64,000 nucleotides of DNA, taken from the NCBI GenBank assembly GCA_025352365.1, contig JANXTO010000099.1, positions 34,674 through 98,673 of the forward strand. The letters are read 5' to 3'. This stretch comes from Undibacterium sp. (GTDB lineage: Bacteria; Pseudomonadota; Gammaproteobacteria; Burkholderiales; Burkholderiaceae_D). Position 1 is the first letter of the stretch. Each line of letters starts with the position of its first letter. This document shows, in pieces, positions 9,270 to 18,802 of this stretch. The notes under the pieces are model-generated. The model was not told where the DNA came from. It made no database searches and saw only the letters and a program-made list of their open reading frames with translations. The translations under genes and the position numbers were made by a program.

Positions 9270-10991
9270 TCAACTTAATTCAAACGCCACTTGATTGTAC
9301 CCTCGTCGTTTTGCTGCATACAAATGTTGATCGGCCTCTGTCAGAGCGGTATTGTCATTATCATGCGTCATCAACGCCATTGCGACACCAATGCTGATCG
9401 TTACTTGCCCTACATCGGGTGACACGGCTTGATTAACAATATGAACAATTTTTTCCGCAATTCCCACAGCACCCTCTAACTGTATTGCAGGTAACAACGC
9501 GAAAAATTCTCCTCCGCCAAAACGTCCGACAAAATCGCTGGAACGTACTGCGTCTTTTATCATCGATGCTACAGACATCAATACTTTGTCGCATGCTTCG
9601 TGTCCGTAGGTATCATTGATTTTTTTGAAGTGATCAATATCCATCATCAGCACGGCATATTGTGTATGCGTTCGCTGCATACGAGCAAATTCTGCATATA
9701 AAGTTTCATTGATCGACAAGCGATTCGCCAGCCCTGTCAACAAATCACGCCGTGCCATATGATGTAAAGCCTGATTGGCGGCAGCCAGCTCGGCTGTGCG
9801 CTCGGTGACTTTGCGCTCAAGCGATAAATTCGCTTCTAGCAGGGCTCTCTTACGATGTAAAAGTTGATCCGTCATGCCGCTTAATGCATCGACTAGCGCA
9901 CGGAGTTCGTTGGAACCCGCATTCGATTCTAATACGGCGTTTTCATCACCGCGCTCGATTTGTCTGGCAGTGCTTGCCAGCCGCTCCAACGGACTGCTGA
10001 CTTTGGAAGCGACCCAATAAATACTACTGATAAAAAGAATCGCTGCGACGATCCCAAATAATAATAAAGTACGTCGTAATTCAGTCACTGGCGCTAGCGC
10101 TATCTCTGCCGGTTGCCTGACTACAATGCGCCAGTTGAGCGGACGTGTCGCAATCACCTCTGTGACGAGGATGGAGCTACTCAGATACGCTGTGTTACCA
10201 CCCCAGTTATCCAGCACAAAACCTTTTTCAGATAACACCAGTGGTGGGATTTTTTGCGCATGCAATTCCGGTAGGTCTGGATAAATGATTTCATGATCTG
10301 CGTTCACGATAAAAATTTCCTGTTTATTCATGCGGGCATTTTTCGGCTCCAAGACACGAATTACATCACCCGCCCAACGCCAATGGGCATGCGCAGCTAG
10401 TACCCCACGCAGTACACCGTTATCATCGAATACGGGCGCTGCAAAATCGATAAACCGCACTGGCCCTTGACCCTCGCTCTGCGGTAAAAGCTTGGCCAAT
10501 AATTTTGCCTCATGCAGATCGCCGACATAAGCCCCTTCTTTGCCACGCTTAAACCAAGGGCGTTCTGCGACGCTGTTACCTTCTAGCAAACCGGCAGCGG
10601 CAGATTGGACTATGCCAACAGTGTCTGCGACACCAAGCCAGCTGTAGTAAGGATAAGAACGCCGCAAGCGATTGACGGCATCTTTTGTATCGCTGCTAGA
10701 CAATGGCAATCGACGGAAGACGGGACTGCCTGCCATTAACTCAATCTCTCTTTGCCGCTCTTGCAGATTGGCAGTCAGCACTGCGGATACGGCAACTGCC
10801 AGATCCCTGACTGCATTCCCACGTTCGATAATCAAACGCTCAGAAAACACGTGATTCACATGGTAATAAACAGGGACGCCGATCAGCAACGCTAGTCCAC
10901 CAAATAAACCGACCAGGCGACTTTTAAAACTATTGGGTAAGAGATTCATGAGAGCTGCCATCAAGTTTTTCAAGAGTTGCATATGCATCAT
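9270..10991 (-). CDS. Membrane sensor with degenerate GGDEF (diguanylate cyclase) domain
   Basis: A 573-residue inner-membrane protein: transmembrane helix at about 25-43, a periplasmic PDC/Cache-like sensor region (about 45-305), a second helix (about 308-326), a HAMP-like segment, a coiled coil (about 376-412) and a C-terminal GGDEF domain (about 415-570). The domain has DIDHFKKIND (451-460) and the inhibitory I-site RSSD (483-486), correctly five residues before the signature. The signature itself reads GGGEF (492-496): the third residue, normally Asp or Glu, is Gly (codon GGA). That residue binds metal and is needed for c-di-GMP synthesis in studied cyclases, so activity is doubtful. It may act as a c-di-GMP-binding or GTP-binding sensor. 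The start has no clear Shine-Dalgarno. Confidence 0.9.
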   Translation of the reverse strand: MMHMQLLKNLMAALMNLLPNSFKSRLVGLFGGLALLIGVPVYYHVNHVFSERLIIERGNAVRDLAVAVSAVLTANLQERQREIELMAGSPVFRRLPLSSSDTKDAVNRLRRSYPYYSWLGVADTVGIVQSAAAGLLEGNSVAERPWFKRGKEGAYVGDLHEAKLLAKLLPQSEGQGPVRFIDFAAPVFDDNGVLRGVLAAHAHWRWAGDVIRVLEPKNARMNKQEIFIVNADHEIIYPDLPELHAQKIPPLVLSEKGFVLDNWGGNTAYLSSSILVTEVIATRPLNWRIVVRQPAEIALAPVTELRRTLLLFGIVAAILFISSIYWVASKVSSPLERLASTARQIERGDENAVLESNAGSNELRALVDALSGMTDQLLHRKRALLEANLSLERKVTERTAELAAANQALHHMARRDLLTGLANRLSINETLYAEFARMQRTHTQYAVLMMDIDHFKKINDTYGHEACDKVLMSVASMIKDAVRSSDFVGRFGGGEFFALLPAIQLEGAVGIAEKIVHIVNQAVSPDVGQVTISIGVAMALMTHDNDNTALTEADQHLYAAKRRGYNQVAFELS

Positions 10992-11389
10992 CAGTCAGAC
11001 CAAAGCACCGCTGTCGACACTGCAAAAAATCAGTGCTGATATAAGCTTGAATGCAGGTGCAAATACAGGTGCGAGACATAGAATCAAGCCTGATGAAAAT
11101 CACGGCATGCAGAAAAATTGATGTAATTGTTGTAATTGTTGTACGCCGTCTCCTCCACTTTGGTTAAATAGGCAAGACAATAATGCAAATAAATGTTAAG
11201 CCCGTTTTTGCCTTAGCCGCGTTACATCAAATGCGATGAAATAATTTCGTCTAAACATCGTGTAGTGCAGAATTAAACCTATTCATTTCATCCATAGAAA
11301 AAATAAAATTAGCACACTCCTATGAGATTATGGTGGTTACTTTATTTAAGGCAACTCGCTGCAGAGCGCGTTGTTAGCCCACTCTTCGT
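10992..11389. other. Intergenic gap, probably divergent promoters
   Basis: About 400 bp between the leftward GGDEF gene and the rightward EamA gene. A short TAATTGTTG direct duplication occurs near 11122-11140. I see no confident promoter or gene here. Confidence 0.45.
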
Positions 11390-12259
11390 ATGATCAATTC
11401 ATCTTCACGACTCCGCTTCCTCCCCGCCATCTTTATTTTTATCTGGGCCTCTGGCTACGTCGTTGCTAAATACGGCCTGCCTTATGCCGAGCCGCTAACT
11501 TTCTTATGCTTGCGGTACTTGGGTGTCATCCTGTTTATGGGGGTACTGGCAGTGACCATGCGGGCGCCTTGGCCTGCACGATCCGCCTGGCCACATATAG
11601 CGGTGGCAGGTGTGCTGATGCAAGCTGGGTATCTGGGTGGCGTCTGGTGCGCAGTCAAGCTTGGCATGCCAGCCGGGCTGGCAGCCTTGATCGTTAACAC
11701 TCAGCCCATATTGACCGCCGTATTGGGGTCAGCAATTGGAGAAAAAACGCAAGGCAGACAATGGATCGGTCTAGGCTTCGGGATCATCGGTGTCGGTCTG
11801 GTGGTGGCCAACAAAATCTCTGTCGTACATTTATCGGCAGCCAGTATCGCGCTGGCAGTCATGGCACTGTTATCGATGACCATCGGCACTTTGTATCAAA
11901 AGAAAACCTGCCCCTCCTTTGATGTACGCACAGGCCAGGTAATCCAGTTTTTGGCATCGCTGATCTTAACGCTGCCGTTTGCACTCATGTTGGAAACCCA
12001 AACCATACTCTGGACACCAGAATTTTTCGGCGCAATGGCATGGTCTATCTTTGTCTTATCTGGCGTCGGTATCTCGGTACTGTTTATCCTGATACGCAAC
12101 GGAGAGGCGACCAAAGTCACCAGTTATATGTATCTGGTTCCTGCAGTCACTGCGGTCATGGCGTGGCTGATGTTTGGCGAGCGCTTTACCGTCACCGCCG
12201 CTGTGGGCATGGCAATCGCGTTGCTGGGCGTGGCTTTGGTGGTTAAACCCGGGCGTTGA
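11390..12259 (+). CDS. EamA/DMT superfamily transporter
   Basis: A 289-residue integral membrane protein with about ten predicted helices arranged as two EamA repeats (roughly residues 10-140 and 150-285). The N-terminal repeat begins FIFIWASGYVVAKYGLPYAEPLTFLCLRY, the usual DMT-family start. The second repeat has YMYLVPAVTAVMAWLMFGE, with the conserved Pro and Glu-rich end. Members export small metabolites such as amino acids or drugs. The substrate cannot be deduced. The gene stands alone, and a palindromic element (copy A) follows its stop codon. Confidence 0.9.
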   Translation: MINSSSRLRFLPAIFIFIWASGYVVAKYGLPYAEPLTFLCLRYLGVILFMGVLAVTMRAPWPARSAWPHIAVAGVLMQAGYLGGVWCAVKLGMPAGLAALIVNTQPILTAVLGSAIGEKTQGRQWIGLGFGIIGVGLVVANKISVVHLSAASIALAVMALLSMTIGTLYQKKTCPSFDVRTGQVIQFLASLILTLPFALMLETQTILWTPEFFGAMAWSIFVLSGVGISVLFILIRNGEATKVTSYMYLVPAVTAVMAWLMFGERFTVTAAVGMAIALLGVALVVKPGR

Positions 12260-12296
12260 CTAAAGACAAAGAACACCACATAAGACACATAGTATT

Positions 12297-12382
12297 AATA
12301 TACTCCCACTACGTATATTTTAAGTACCCAGAAGAATAATGGACAATACGCCATTTTTAAAATAAAAAATGGGGAGTATATT
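12297..12382 (-). repeat. Palindromic interspersed element, copy A
   Basis: An 86-bp element with perfect 11-bp inverted ends AATATACTCCC (12297-12307) and GGGAGTATATT (12372-12382). Its interior carries TGGACAAT and AT-rich arms. Reverse-complemented, it aligns with copy C at 33.6 kb. It lies between the EamA gene and the AmpG-like gene. The track ORF 12369-12581 begins inside it and is not supported. Confidence 0.85.
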
Positions 12383-12783
12383 CAACTTAAGAAATTACAA
12401 AGATAACAGAACAAAACTCTGCGCAAGCAACTTTAGCATCAAATTCAGATTAAGCCAGATCAAGCGCACCCATCAGATGACCACCATACCAGTTCGCCAA
12501 TCTGGCGTTTCTGCGTCATTAACACCACAAATTACGTGGCTCGAAAATGGGGAGTTAATCGTCATTGAGAACTTTTTATGATTGATTAAAAGAATTTATC
12601 TGATTTTTTTAAATCAAGCACCTCAGTGGAATTAAAGTGGCATTATTTAAACAAAACCAGTTGACCTGAGATTTCTCGCCTTGTATGTTGTCCGCTGAGA
12701 CAAATGGATAGCATTCTTCCACTGCCTACAAGCCGCAGCGGGCAAAACAATAATCTAGCCGAAAACCCTGAGAGATCATCAAG

Positions 12784-14064
12784 ATGAGCACTGAACAGAC
12801 CACTCACCGTCATCCTATGCGCTGGATTCCTACGCTGTATTTTGCGCAAGGCTTGCCATTTTATGCCGTCGCATTGGTCGCGGGCCTGATGTATAAAAGT
12901 ATGGGGATGCCCAACGATCAGATCGCACGATGGACCGGACTGATCGGCGCTGCCTGGGTCTTCAAATCCTTATGGAGTCCATTTCTGGAATTGGCCAGTA
13001 GCAAAAAATCCGTCGTGGTTATTTTTCAGCTCATCGGTGGCGCGAGCTTAGGTCTGGTTGCACTTTCACTGCAACTTCCCATGTATTTCGCAATCAGTAT
13101 TGCCTTGCTCGCGGTGGTGGCATTTGCCTCTGCAACTCATGATATTGCCTGCGACGGTTTGTATATGGCAAGTCTGAGCAACAAACAGCAGGCCGCCTAT
13201 GCAGGATGGCAAGGTGCATTTTTTAACGCCGCCCGATTTTTTTCGTTAGGCGGCTTAGTTTATTTGGCCGGCTACCTCGAAAAACATATGGACCCAGCCC
13301 ATGCATGGATGATCATCTTTGGGATTCTGAGCGTGATGCTGATCGTGCTTGCGCTCTACAATTTGTGGGCACTACCAGGAACCAAAAACGCGCCGATGAA
13401 AACCTCACTCAAAGGTGCATTCTGGATTCTAAAAGATGTGATCATTGATTTTTTTCAAAAACCAGGTATCTGGATCGCCATCATTTTCATCATCTTGTTC
13501 CGTGCCGGAGAAGGCCAAGTACAGACCATAGGGCCACTATTTTTGCGGGAGGCCAAAGAGCTTGGTGGTTTGGGCTTGACCACCGATGAAGTTGGCATTG
13601 TCTATGGAACTGCGGGCACCATCGCATTTTTAACAGGTAGTGTACTCGGTGGTTATTTCACCTCATGGCTGGGATTAAAGCGCGCACTGCCTTATCTGAT
13701 TATTGCAATGAACCTGCCTATTTTGGCCTTTGTTTTCCTGAGCAGCACTCTACCTGGCAACCTAGGCATCATCACTGCCGCATTGTGTATAGAAATGTTT
13801 GGTTATGGCTTTGGCTTTGTCGGCATTATTTTATTCATCATGCAGGTGGTAGCGGTGGGCAAATACCAGACTGCGCATTACGCATTGGGATCAGGCGTCA
13901 TGCAGTTGGGTTTCATTATTTTTAAAATGATCAGTGGCGATATTCAGATCGCCTTAGGATATAAAAATTTCTTTGTCTGGGCGCTGATTTCTGCCGTGCC
14001 GGTCTTGATCTTATCTCGATTTTTAAAATTCGAGGCAGAGCAGAAAGTACCTGTAATAGTCTGA
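12784..14064 (+). CDS. AmpG-like MFS transporter (PAT family)
   Basis: A 426-residue major-facilitator protein with about 12 helices. The opening RWIPTLYFAQGLPFYAVALVAGLMYKSMG and the motif FASATHDIACDGLYMASL match AmpG-type permeases, which import muropeptides or GlcNAc-containing sugars by proton symport. It lies next to a GlcNAc regulon with a GH3 hexosaminidase, on the opposite strand, so a GlcNAc-containing substrate is a reasonable inference. It is not part of that operon. The track start ATG 12784 has only a weak GAGAG upstream. A terminator follows the stop codon. Other PAT-family substrates cannot be excluded. Confidence 0.8.
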   Translation: MSTEQTTHRHPMRWIPTLYFAQGLPFYAVALVAGLMYKSMGMPNDQIARWTGLIGAAWVFKSLWSPFLELASSKKSVVVIFQLIGGASLGLVALSLQLPMYFAISIALLAVVAFASATHDIACDGLYMASLSNKQQAAYAGWQGAFFNAARFFSLGGLVYLAGYLEKHMDPAHAWMIIFGILSVMLIVLALYNLWALPGTKNAPMKTSLKGAFWILKDVIIDFFQKPGIWIAIIFIILFRAGEGQVQTIGPLFLREAKELGGLGLTTDEVGIVYGTAGTIAFLTGSVLGGYFTSWLGLKRALPYLIIAMNLPILAFVFLSSTLPGNLGIITAALCIEMFGYGFGFVGIILFIMQVVAVGKYQTAHYALGSGVMQLGFIIFKMISGDIQIALGYKNFFVWALISAVPVLILSRFLKFEAEQKVPVIV

Positions 14065-14115
14065 TTATGCTATCGCAGAGTGGGTCTAAAAACTAGCAAG
14101 CATCAATTGCGCTAG

Positions 14116-14149
14116 AGCGCATTCAAAGAAACAGAGTGCGCTTTTTTTT
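14116..14149 (+). terminator. Terminator of the AmpG-like gene
   Basis: AGCGCATTC (14116-14124) pairs with GAGTGCGCT (14134-14142) with one G-U pair, followed by a T-run to 14149. It lies about 50 bp past the stop codon and just before the end of the converging ABC ATPase gene. Confidence 0.85.
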
Positions 14150-14174
14150 CTCTCATACCTAGGGAACAAAACAT

Positions 14175-15302
14175 CTAGGCGCGGCAAGCCTGACCTGATG
14201 CATCAAACAAATGGCAACGCGATAAAGGCATCACCACATCGATCTGGCTACCTGCCTTTAACACGGGCAAGGTCGCGCACAGATCGGCATTCAATTTAAT
14301 GGAAAGGCTTTGCTGATCGTTCTTAGCATTGGTGAGGTGTCCGTAAATCACTGAGGCATCACCTAGATGTTCAACAAAATCGATGGAAATCTGTAATATA
14401 GGCGCTTCCGGTGATCCACTTATTGTATGCGGTAAAGCTAGTTGCTCTGCACGCACGCCCAACGTAACAACATCACCGATAGCGACTTGTGATGCAATCA
14501 CAGGCAAGGTCAAGCTAGTTCCATCTTTTAACCTAAGCTGCGCATCCTTGCCATTGAGCGCGGTCACTTCCGCACTCAGAAAATTCATTTTCGGCGCGCC
14601 TAAAAATCCTGCAACAAACAGATTGGCGGGGCGTTCGTACAACTCTAGTGGCGTGCCGACCTGCTCAATTTTTCCGGCATTGAATACAACAATACGTTGA
14701 CCCAAGGTCATCGCCTCCACCTGATCATGGGTCACATAAATCATTGTCGTTTTTAAATCCTGATGCAGCCGACTCAACTCAATCCGCATCTGCACACGCA
14801 GACTGGCATCGAGATTAGAGAGTGGTTCATCAAATAAAAATAGCTTGGGCTGACGCACAATCGCGCGACCAATCGCGACACGCTGACGCTGACCGCCAGA
14901 CAGATCTTTTGGCTTACGTTGCAGCAGATGCATGATTTGCAATATCCGAGCGGCCTGCTGCACGGCATCGTCAACTTGCTGCTTTTTTTGCCCTGCCATT
15001 TTCAAGCTGAACGCCATATTTTCATACACAGTCATATGCGGATACAAAGCATAGGACTGGAACACCATCGCCAGACCGCGCTTGGCTGGCGGGATATCAT
15101 TGGCGCGTTCCCCATCAATGAATAGCTCGCCATCCGTGATGTCTTCTAATCCGGCGATCATGCGTAGCAAAGTCGATTTACCGCAACCCGAGGGTCCGAC
15201 GAACACAATGAATTCGCCATCATTGATATCGAGATTAATACCTTGGATGACTTTGGTGTCGTTGTAGTGTTTGGTGATATTGCGTAGTTGGACTTGAGCC
15301 AT
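14175..15302 (-). CDS. ABC sugar transporter ATP-binding subunit (UgpC/MsmK/MalK type)
   Basis: Energises a sugar ABC importer at the inner membrane. From ATG 15302 it is 375 residues: Walker [10 protein letters not shown] (36-44), signature LSGGQ (134-138), Walker B LFLFDEP (154-160) and a C-terminal regulatory OB domain (about 240-370). The track's extra 37 N-terminal codons run into a repeat and are not family-like. It is the last gene of the leftward GlcNAc gene set, 290 bp after the GH3 gene. The gap holds a hairpin repeat, so it may have its own promoter. It most likely serves the two permeases and binding protein upstream. Such ATPases are often shared among sugar importers. Confidence 0.93.
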   Translation of the reverse strand: MAQVQLRNITKHYNDTKVIQGINLDINDGEFIVFVGPSGCGKSTLLRMIAGLEDITDGELFIDGERANDIPPAKRGLAMVFQSYALYPHMTVYENMAFSLKMAGQKKQQVDDAVQQAARILQIMHLLQRKPKDLSGGQRQRVAIGRAIVRQPKLFLFDEPLSNLDASLRVQMRIELSRLHQDLKTTMIYVTHDQVEAMTLGQRIVVFNAGKIEQVGTPLELYERPANLFVAGFLGAPKMNFLSAEVTALNGKDAQLRLKDGTSLTLPVIASQVAIGDVVTLGVRAEQLALPHTISGSPEAPILQISIDFVEHLGDASVIYGHLTNAKNDQQSLSIKLNADLCATLPVLKAGSQIDVVMPLSRCHLFDASGQACRA

Positions 15303-15353
15303 TGTTGTTCCGGTGTTCTCTCGAACTAATATTTTTATACTTCGTAGTGACAT

Positions 15354-15424
15354 GCCGGGAGTGACCCGGCGGCCACTTACTTTTCTTTGCTTCACCCAAG
15401 AAAATGTAAGCAAAAGAAAGGCGA
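15354..15424. repeat. Double-hairpin intergenic repeat
   Basis: GCCGGG-agtga-CCCGGC (15354-15370) is followed by CTTACTTTTCTT (15376-15387), which pairs with AAGAAAATGTAAG (15398-15410), and then by AAAGAAAGGCGAC. I recall very similar sequences scattered through genomes of beta- and gammaproteobacteria and sometimes mis-annotated as small ORFs; this is memory and was not checked. It lies between the GH3 gene and the ABC ATPase gene, where it may affect transcript end formation or stability. Confidence 0.6.
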
Positions 15425-15592
15425 CTGCAACAGTTGCAATTCAACATCCAGAGCCAGTTCAAAAACCTAATACGGATGTCCAATATTCATGCGGCTGGTG
15501 GCAGCATTTCCTTTGCAACCCCTTATGTTTATTGGGCAAGTAAAAGTAATGATTAGGGTGCGTCATGCACACCACTCCTGCTATCAAATTTC

Positions 15593-17107
15593 TCAAACGT
15601 CAAAACCAACCACAGGCAATTTACCTTCAGCAAGAATATCTCCACGGAACCAAGCAGCAACGGCATCAATCGCTGGCGTAGCAAAACCATAGGTAATCAA
15701 TGCAGGCGATTGAATGTCCAGCGACTGAAACGGGTTCCATAACACCAGATGCAAATCAGGTTTCCACTCCCGACGGATTTTATCGCTGTAACGCAAACGG
15801 ATTGTCGAGGCGAGTATCGTGAATCGGCCATCATCGGGTAATGCGCTCCAGTCAAATTCGTTCGCCCGATCAAATTCTACGGTTTCAACATCATAAATTT
15901 CACTCAACATCGCGCTAACTTTTTCGGAGCGGATACCCGCTTCCGAGACGCCGTCACTGACCACATTAGCGCTGATCACCAAGCGGACTTTACTACCGGA
16001 TAAAGGGGCTTTAGGGTTGTGGTAAGGCGTCAATCCTCGCTTCCAGCCCTCTGCCATTAATTGCAAATCTTGTGCTTCGGTTTGATAAGCGATTTGATGC
16101 CCCGTTTGCTGGCATGGATACTGTTGCGTCAGTTTGGTGATGCGAGCCAGACGTTGCTGCAATCCAGCTGCGTCGATCTGCTCGCTTTGTATGGCGTCGG
16201 TCAAGGCGGCCAGTGTCTCGATCTGAGTTTCTCTGGTGCCCAATGCCATCACCAGATCAGCGCCCGCATCCAAGGCAATCACGGCGGCTTTGCCTGCGCC
16301 ATAGCGACCGGCAATTGCGTGCATGTCCATGCCATCGGTGATAACGACACCCTGATAATTCCATTCATCTCGCAAAATGCCAGTCAGGATTTTTTTCGAC
16401 ATCGTGGCGGGATAATCGGCATCTAATGCAGGGTAAACAATGTGTGCCGTCATCATGGCTGGTGCCGCCTCTTTAGCAATACGGAAAGGCGCAAACTCAA
16501 GCGCATCCAGTTCTGCACGAGACTTATCGACCGTCGGCAAATCACGGTGCGAATCGACATTGGTGTCGCCATGCCCAGGGAAATGTTTCACGCAGCACGC
16601 CACGCCCTCGGACAAACTGCCTTCCATCCACGCTATTGCTAATCGGCTTGCCTTCTGCGGATCAGAGCCAAATGAGCGTTCAGAGATGACGGGATTATCA
16701 ACGTTATTATTGAGGTCGAGCACCGGAGCGAAATTCCAGTTAAAACCGAGAGACTTCACGCCACGCGCAACCGCCGCACCTACCGCGCGACATAGCTCAG
16801 GATCATCACTTGCTCCCAATGACATTGCAGCGGGCGGCTGCGGCACCCAAGTCGCTCGCACGACCGCGCCGCCCTCCTGATCAATACCAATCAAGGCATC
16901 CGGCCCCATGACGTCTCGCAAATCCGCCGTGAACTTAGACAGCTGCTGAGCATCCGTCATATTCTGGCGAAACAGGCAAACTGCGCGGATATGATTGTCA
17001 CGTAAAAATTGCGCCATCTCTGCATCGAGCGAGGTACCCGGCATGCGTATCATGATCAGTTGACCTGCGATTTTTTTTGCCGCTGCGTTAGTCATTATGT
17101 TTGTCAT
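15593..17107 (-). CDS. Glycoside hydrolase family 3, NagZ-like beta-N-acetylhexosaminidase
   Basis: A 504-residue protein without a signal peptide, so probably cytoplasmic. It carries the NagZ-type GH3 TIM-barrel: IGIDQEGG at about 73-80, the catalytic Asp-His loop KHFPGHGDT...DSH (174-187) and the nucleophile Asp258 in ITDGMDM. A further 150 or so residues after the barrel make it longer than the 340-residue NagZ of E. coli. It probably removes GlcNAc from chitooligosaccharides (or muropeptides) brought in by the adjacent ABC importer. Its ATG overlaps the stop of the permease gene by four bases (ATGA), so it is part of that operon. Confidence 0.92.
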   Translation of the reverse strand: MTNIMTNAAAKKIAGQLIMIRMPGTSLDAEMAQFLRDNHIRAVCLFRQNMTDAQQLSKFTADLRDVMGPDALIGIDQEGGAVVRATWVPQPPAAMSLGASDDPELCRAVGAAVARGVKSLGFNWNFAPVLDLNNNVDNPVISERSFGSDPQKASRLAIAWMEGSLSEGVACCVKHFPGHGDTNVDSHRDLPTVDKSRAELDALEFAPFRIAKEAAPAMMTAHIVYPALDADYPATMSKKILTGILRDEWNYQGVVITDGMDMHAIAGRYGAGKAAVIALDAGADLVMALGTRETQIETLAALTDAIQSEQIDAAGLQQRLARITKLTQQYPCQQTGHQIAYQTEAQDLQLMAEGWKRGLTPYHNPKAPLSGSKVRLVISANVVSDGVSEAGIRSEKVSAMLSEIYDVETVEFDRANEFDWSALPDDGRFTILASTIRLRYSDKIRREWKPDLHLVLWNPFQSLDIQSPALITYGFATPAIDAVAAWFRGDILAEGKLPVVGFDV

Positions 17108-17931
17108 TTCACTGCTCCATCCATGCCGCGCATAAAAAAGCGCTGAGTAAATAAAAAGGCGACGAGTATCGGCGCGATCGTCAAAATAGTGCCCGCAGCA
17201 ATCACCCGTGTACTGCTGCCGTAAGTACCACGCAGATACAGCACACCTGCCGACAAAGGAAAATCATCGGGCTTGCTAATTACGATAGAAGGCCAGATAT
17301 AGTCATTCCAGGCTTCCACCGCAGTCAAAATACCGACCGTTGCTAACCATGGCGAGATCAATGGCAACACGATTTTCCAGAAAATAATCCGCTCCGGTGC
17401 ACCATCTACTCTTGCGGCATCAATCAGGTCTTGTGGTACTTCATCGAAGGCTTGTTTCAACAGCAGTATCGATACCGCGGTCACCACATTCGGCAAGATC
17501 ACACCGGTATAAGTATTGACCAAGCCTATCTTGGTTAAGGTGATAAAGTTGACTAGAAAATTCACTTCTGACGGCAAAATCATGGTTGCCAATATCAGCC
17601 CAAAAACTAACTTACTACCGCTAAAACGCATGCGTGACAGCGGATAAGCAGCCAGTGAGCACAGCAGTAATTTCCAACACACAGTCGCTACGGTAATCAA
17701 CAAAGAATTTTTATAAAACGCGATCATCGGGATCACGCGAAATACTTCAATAAAATTGTCCATTGATACCGCTTGTGGCATAAAGCTGGGCGGGAATTCA
17801 AAAATATTGCCCTCAGTCGATACCGCCACTACCAGCGTCCACCAGAACGGGAATACGCACAGCACGGCCAATCCGATTAGCACCGTATATTGCACAACAA
17901 CTTTAAACAAACGTTCAACGGAATAGGACAT
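17104..17931 (-). CDS. Sugar ABC transporter permease (MalG-like)
   Basis: Inner-membrane permease of a CUT1-type carbohydrate ABC importer, 275 residues from ATG 17931. About six helices are visible; the EAA loop that contacts the ATPase is DVPQDLIDAARVDGA-like (VPQDLIDAARVDGAPERIIFWKIVLPL). The track ORF adds 94 upstream codons that run into the previous gene and are not real. Start and upstream stop share one base (TGATG), so translation is coupled. Partner of the MalF-like permease upstream. Confidence 0.94.
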   Translation of the reverse strand: MSYSVERLFKVVVQYTVLIGLAVLCVFPFWWTLVVAVSTEGNIFEFPPSFMPQAVSMDNFIEVFRVIPMIAFYKNSLLITVATVCWKLLLCSLAAYPLSRMRFSGSKLVFGLILATMILPSEVNFLVNFITLTKIGLVNTYTGVILPNVVTAVSILLLKQAFDEVPQDLIDAARVDGAPERIIFWKIVLPLISPWLATVGILTAVEAWNDYIWPSIVISKPDDFPLSAGVLYLRGTYGSSTRVIAAGTILTIAPILVAFLFTQRFFMRGMDGAVK

Positions 17932-18800
17932 CACCGGTGCCTCGGCTTCAGATAGCGCAGACAAGCCAGTGCGATGGCAATACAAGATAATGACATCACA
18001 AAACTGGCAGCAAGACCGCGTGGCAATTTCAGATGTTTTAAACCCTGATCGTAGGCATAGTAGAGCGCGGTAAAAGTTGAATTCATCGGACCGCCCTGGG
18101 TCAGGACATCGACCTCCTGATAGGCCTTCAGCGCAGCTAAAACGGACATGATGGTGCAGACCATGATGGTTGGAAATAGCATAGGTACGGTGATCTTCCA
18201 AAACCGTTGCCATAGATTTGCTCCATCGAGCACAGCGGCTTCTTGCATCTCAGCGGGAATGGATTGCAACGCAGCCAAGTACATCACCATATACCAGCCG
18301 AGCCCGCGCCAGAGGGAAACAAACATAATCGAGAAGATCGCTAGACTGTCATCCGATAACCAACCCAGCGGTTGATTGATGGCGTGAAGTTTCAGAAGCA
18401 CATAATTCAATGCGCCCTGATCGTGAAACATAAATCCCCACATAATCCCGACTACCGCAACCGTCGTCACTACCGGAACATAGTATGCGGCACGGAACCA
18501 GCGTATTGCCGGCAATTGGGTATTGACCAGCGTTGCCAATACGATTGCGCCAATCTGGATAAACGGGACGATGAATAAAAATAGCAGGGAGTTTTTAAGA
18601 CCGCTGACAAACATTGCATTGCCAAAGATGTAGCGATAATTATCCCAACCAACCCAATGCGTCGTGCGGACTAAACTAAAATCGGTAAAGCTCAGATAGG
18701 AGCCATATAACACTGGCCAGAACGAGAACAACGCGAGCAACAACAAAGCCGGTGCAAGGAATACATAGGCCAACATAGTATGTCGTCGGAAAGCGGACAT
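17931..18800 (-). CDS. Sugar ABC transporter permease (MalF/UgpA-like)
   Basis: A 289-residue inner-membrane permease of the CUT1 family with about six helices, starting MSAFRRHTMLAYVFLAPALLLLALFSFWPV. The EAA loop is PAEMQEAAVLDGANLWQRFWKITVPML. It lies 2 bp after the binding-protein gene and overlaps the second permease by one base. Together these three genes and the ATPase make a full importer, probably for GlcNAc or chitobiose given the linked nag genes. Confidence 0.94.
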   Translation of the reverse strand: MSAFRRHTMLAYVFLAPALLLLALFSFWPVLYGSYLSFTDFSLVRTTHWVGWDNYRYIFGNAMFVSGLKNSLLFLFIVPFIQIGAIVLATLVNTQLPAIRWFRAAYYVPVVTTVAVVGIMWGFMFHDQGALNYVLLKLHAINQPLGWLSDDSLAIFSIMFVSLWRGLGWYMVMYLAALQSIPAEMQEAAVLDGANLWQRFWKITVPMLFPTIMVCTIMSVLAALKAYQEVDVLTQGGPMNSTFTALYYAYDQGLKHLKLPRGLAASFVMSLSCIAIALACLRYLKPRHR

Positions 18801-18802
18801 GA

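Noticed and set aside
12369-12581. Track ORF of 70 codons after the EamA gene
   Set aside because: It starts inside palindromic element A and has no family features; an internal ATG (12477) is no better supported.
15235-15543. Overlapping ORFs across the hairpin repeat (for example [10 protein letters not shown]... and MDIRIRFLNW...)
   Set aside because: They are translations of the repeat and its flank; the repeat produces similar spurious ORFs wherever it occurs.
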